Shown piece by piece: positions 61,988 through 64,000 of a stretch of 64,000 nucleotides of DNA (the stretch's first letter is position 1; every line of letters starts with the position of its first letter). The DNA comes from an uncultured Erythrobacter sp. (GTDB taxonomy: Bacteria; Pseudomonadota; Alphaproteobacteria; Sphingomonadales; Sphingomonadaceae): NCBI GenBank assembly GCA_947502305.1, contig CANMZA010000001.1:1612001-1676000 (forward strand), read 5' to 3'. Made by a program: the position numbers and the translations under genes. Below the pieces are notes generated by a model. That model was not told where the DNA came from. It did no database searches and worked only from the letters and a program-made list of their open reading frames with translations.

Positions 61988-63673
61988 ATGACTATTGCTC
62001 GATATTGTATGGGGGTGATCGCCGCTTTTATTGCCGTACTTGCCGCGCCGGCTGCAAATGCCGCGTGGTACGAAGCGCAAAGCGACAATTTCGTCATCTA
62101 CGCCGATGATAGCGAGCGTGATATTCGGCGATTTTCCGAAAACCTTGAACGGTATCACCGAGCGATGGAGATCATCACCGGGCGCACCGTTGCCCCGCCC
62201 AGCCCGTCAAACCGGGTCGTCATCTTTGTCGTCGGCAATCAGCGCCAATTGCGCCGTGTTCTGGACACAAGAAGCCGGTCCATCGGCGGCATGTATATTC
62301 CGCGCGCCGGGGCCAGCCGCGCTTATGTCCAAGACATCCGCAATCGCAGCGGCGGCTATCCGCATTTCTCTACAGTCATTCTCCTACACGAATATGCGCA
62401 CCATTTCCTGATCTCGACCTCCCGCTTTGCGATGCCGCGTTGGATGAGCGAAGGGGCGGCGGAGTTTTTTGCTTCGGCAATATTCAACCGCGACGGCAGC
62501 ATCTCCATCGGCTTGCCCGCGCAGCACCGCGCGAATGAATTGTATTTTGCCGACCCGGTCAGCGTGCACGAATTGTTCGATCCAGAACTTTACGAAGCGA
62601 GACGCGGGCGCGGCTATGATGCGTTTTATGGACGCAGCTGGCTGCTCTATCACTTTTTGCAATTCACCCCGTCACGCACCGGTCAAATGAATGAATATTG
62701 GAACAAGGTGCGCGCCGGAGAAAACGGGCTGGAGGCTGCCGAAGAGGTTTTTGGCGATCTCGATGTGTTGCAGCTGGAGGTGGAAAATTACATGCGCAGC
62801 CGCGGTCTGCAAAACTTTGGAATTTCCGCGGAAAACCTGCCCATTGGTGAGGTGACATTGCGCCGCCTGTCTCGCGGAGAGGCGGAAATGATGCCGATCC
62901 GCATGGCATCGCAGCGCGGCGTCACGCGCGAAAGGGCGCTCGAATTACTAGAAGATGCGCGCGACGTGGCACGCGAATATCCGAGCGATGCCGGTGTCCT
63001 CGCCGCCTTGGCCGAATCCGAATATGATGCAGGCAATGATGCAGAAGCGATAGCCGCCGCAGATGCCGCAATGGCGATCGATCCGGCGCGCACCAACCCC
63101 TATGTGCAAAAAGGCTTCGCCCTGTTTCGCATGGCAGCAGAGGCGGACGATCCAGATGCTGCCTATGCCGCCGCGATGGGCCCAATGCAGGATTTGAACG
63201 CGCGGGAAAATGACCATCCGATCCCGCTAATCTATTTCTATCGCAGCTATATTGAGCGCGGCGAGGAGCCCAGCGACAATGCCCGCGCGGCGCTGGAGCG
63301 GGCAGCGGTGCTCGCGCCGTTTGACCAAAATTTGTGGTTACAAGTGGCGATCATGCAAGCGGGGGAAGGCAAGATCGACATTGCCCGCGCCAGTCTGGAA
63401 CCGCTCACCGCGAACCCGCATGGCGGGCGAACCGCAATTATCGCCAGCGCGATGGTGGAAGCGCTAGAGGATGTGGCGGAAGGAGAGCAATTTGCGCTTG
63501 GCGATCTGCAATCGGCATTGATCGCGAGCATTGCGGAGATGGCTGGCGATGATGAGGAAGAGGGCGAGAAGGAAGGCGGCGAAAAAGGGGCCGATGACAG
63601 CGAGGATGCTGACACCGACCCGGATTCCGAACCCTCTAACCTTGAACCGTTAGAGCCTGACGAGATAGGCTAA
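61988..63673 (+). CDS. Exported HExxH zinc peptidase (MA-clan like) with TPR region
   Basis: The 561-residue protein has a signal peptide (cleavage near ANAAWYEA, residue 24), an N-terminal domain, a zinc-peptidase core with ILLHEYAHHFL (HExxH, about residue 134) and the downstream SEGAAEFFA Glu expected for a gluzincin, then TPR-like helical pairs (about 310-500) and a Glu/Asp-rich tail (about 510-561). This resembles the MA-like peptidases associated with TPRs in Sphingomonadales. The proteolytic target is unknown, and activity is inferred from the intact HExxH and the third ligand. Confidence 0.85.
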   Translation: MTIARYCMGVIAAFIAVLAAPAANAAWYEAQSDNFVIYADDSERDIRRFSENLERYHRAMEIITGRTVAPPSPSNRVVIFVVGNQRQLRRVLDTRSRSIGGMYIPRAGASRAYVQDIRNRSGGYPHFSTVILLHEYAHHFLISTSRFAMPRWMSEGAAEFFASAIFNRDGSISIGLPAQHRANELYFADPVSVHELFDPELYEARRGRGYDAFYGRSWLLYHFLQFTPSRTGQMNEYWNKVRAGENGLEAAEEVFGDLDVLQLEVENYMRSRGLQNFGISAENLPIGEVTLRRLSRGEAEMMPIRMASQRGVTRERALELLEDARDVAREYPSDAGVLAALAESEYDAGNDAEAIAAADAAMAIDPARTNPYVQKGFALFRMAAEADDPDAAYAAAMGPMQDLNARENDHPIPLIYFYRSYIERGEEPSDNARAALERAAVLAPFDQNLWLQVAIMQAGEGKIDIARASLEPLTANPHGGRTAIIASAMVEALEDVAEGEQFALGDLQSALIASIAEMAGDDEEEGEKEGGEKGADDSEDADTDPDSEPSNLEPLEPDEIG

Positions 63674-63712
63674 CGCGGCAGAATTAAGCGGCTGGCAAAG
63701 CAGCGAAGCGTC

Positions 63713-64000
63713 TCAGCGCGACATCATCCCGCCGACGATTGAGCCAAGGATGCCGCCAAGCGGTCCTCCACCTTGCGCGCCGCCTTGGGCCGAACCGCCA
63801 GTGGCTTCTTTGGCCATATAACCAGCCACTGCCATTGCCAGGATCGGCAACATTTTCTTGATCATGCCTTCATCTAGGCCAGTCAAAGACGCAACTTCGC
63901 CTGCGACAGAACGGCTCACATCCTTGCTGCCGAAAATGTTGCCGAGAATGTCATTGCCGGGCGCGGTTGGCGTTGGGCTGCTGCCCAAAACCGCATCGAG
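63713..64000 (-). CDS. DUF937 family protein, 5' end missing
   Basis: The minus-strand frame remains open to the right edge (reading LDAVLGSSPTPTAPGNDILG), so the N-terminus is outside the window. The visible 96 residues show the DUF937/YidB-like pattern: DILGNIFGSKDVSRSVAGEVASLTGLDEGMIKKMLPILAMAVAGYM broken by loops, then a Gly-rich end (GGAQGGGPLGGILGSIVGG). Function is unknown. Convergent with the zinc peptidase. Confidence 0.85.
   Translation of the reverse strand, partial: LDAVLGSSPTPTAPGNDILGNIFGSKDVSRSVAGEVASLTGLDEGMIKKMLPILAMAVAGYMAKEATGGSAQGGAQGGGPLGGILGSIVGGMMSR

Overview
The window looks like chromosome of a marine-type alphaproteobacterium of the order Sphingomonadales, most likely family Erythrobacteraceae. 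The base composition is GC-rich, and the genes include a CcrM-type adenine methyltransferase, a split three-part proton-translocating transhydrogenase (pntAA/pntAB/pntB), a ParC-type topoisomerase, a CpaF ATPase and DUF1285/DUF3597/DUF885 genes. This assignment is an inference from gene content and protein style. No tRNA, rRNA, CRISPR array, transposase or phage gene was seen, so this is ordinary backbone chromosome rather than an island.

Layout. 0-7.8 kb: a caspase-like protein cut by the left edge, an exported M16 protease, purS-purQ, and a membrane GGDEF/EAL regulator. 7.9-10.8 kb: glmS and an EamA transporter. 11-16.9 kb: a surface-glycan locus (GT2, GT-C membrane transferase, flippase/synthase-like membrane protein, FkbM methyltransferase, convergent GT4). 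17.2-25.0 kb: an orphan cpaF, a second EamA transporter, an entericidin-type lipoprotein too short for routine ORF calls, DUF938, acyl-CoA synthetase, an ABA4-like membrane protein, an NAD(P)-binding protein and dGTPase. 25.4-29.4 kb: a racemase, then a coupled operon of beta-helix protein, SO2930-type diheme cytochrome and alpha/beta hydrolase. 29.5-33.5 kb: the pnt operon, with two unknown small genes inside the alpha subunit and a COX-IV-like gene in front. 33.8-40 kb: an NtrC-like regulator with a degenerate GAFTGA loop, SDR, PhoD, folP and an outer-membrane beta-barrel gene behind an FNR-like box. 39.8-48.5 kb: ccrM, CaCA exchanger, rnhB, PQQ sugar dehydrogenase, GNAT, DUF1285, Nudix, CCA transferase and an exported repeat protein. 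48.9-56.3 kb: parC, DUF4349 lipoprotein, a bacterial voltage-gated sodium channel, ferredoxin, two cysteine desulfurases and an alpha/beta hydrolase. 56.7-64 kb: TonB, DUF3597, DUF885 lipoprotein, a cyclic-nucleotide-domain/thioredoxin-reductase fusion, an exported HExxH/TPR peptidase, and a DUF937 gene cut by the right edge.

The most unusual signal is not a gene. Between 41.2 and 56.6 kb there are eight copies of a roughly 100-130 bp element, several at the 3' ends of genes and three times as inverted, tail-to-tail pairs. Each copy folds into successive hairpins whose stems differ between copies but keep their complementarity, so the element appears to be under selection for structure. A second candidate system is the pair of small envelope proteins that are GTGA-coupled inside the transhydrogenase operon.
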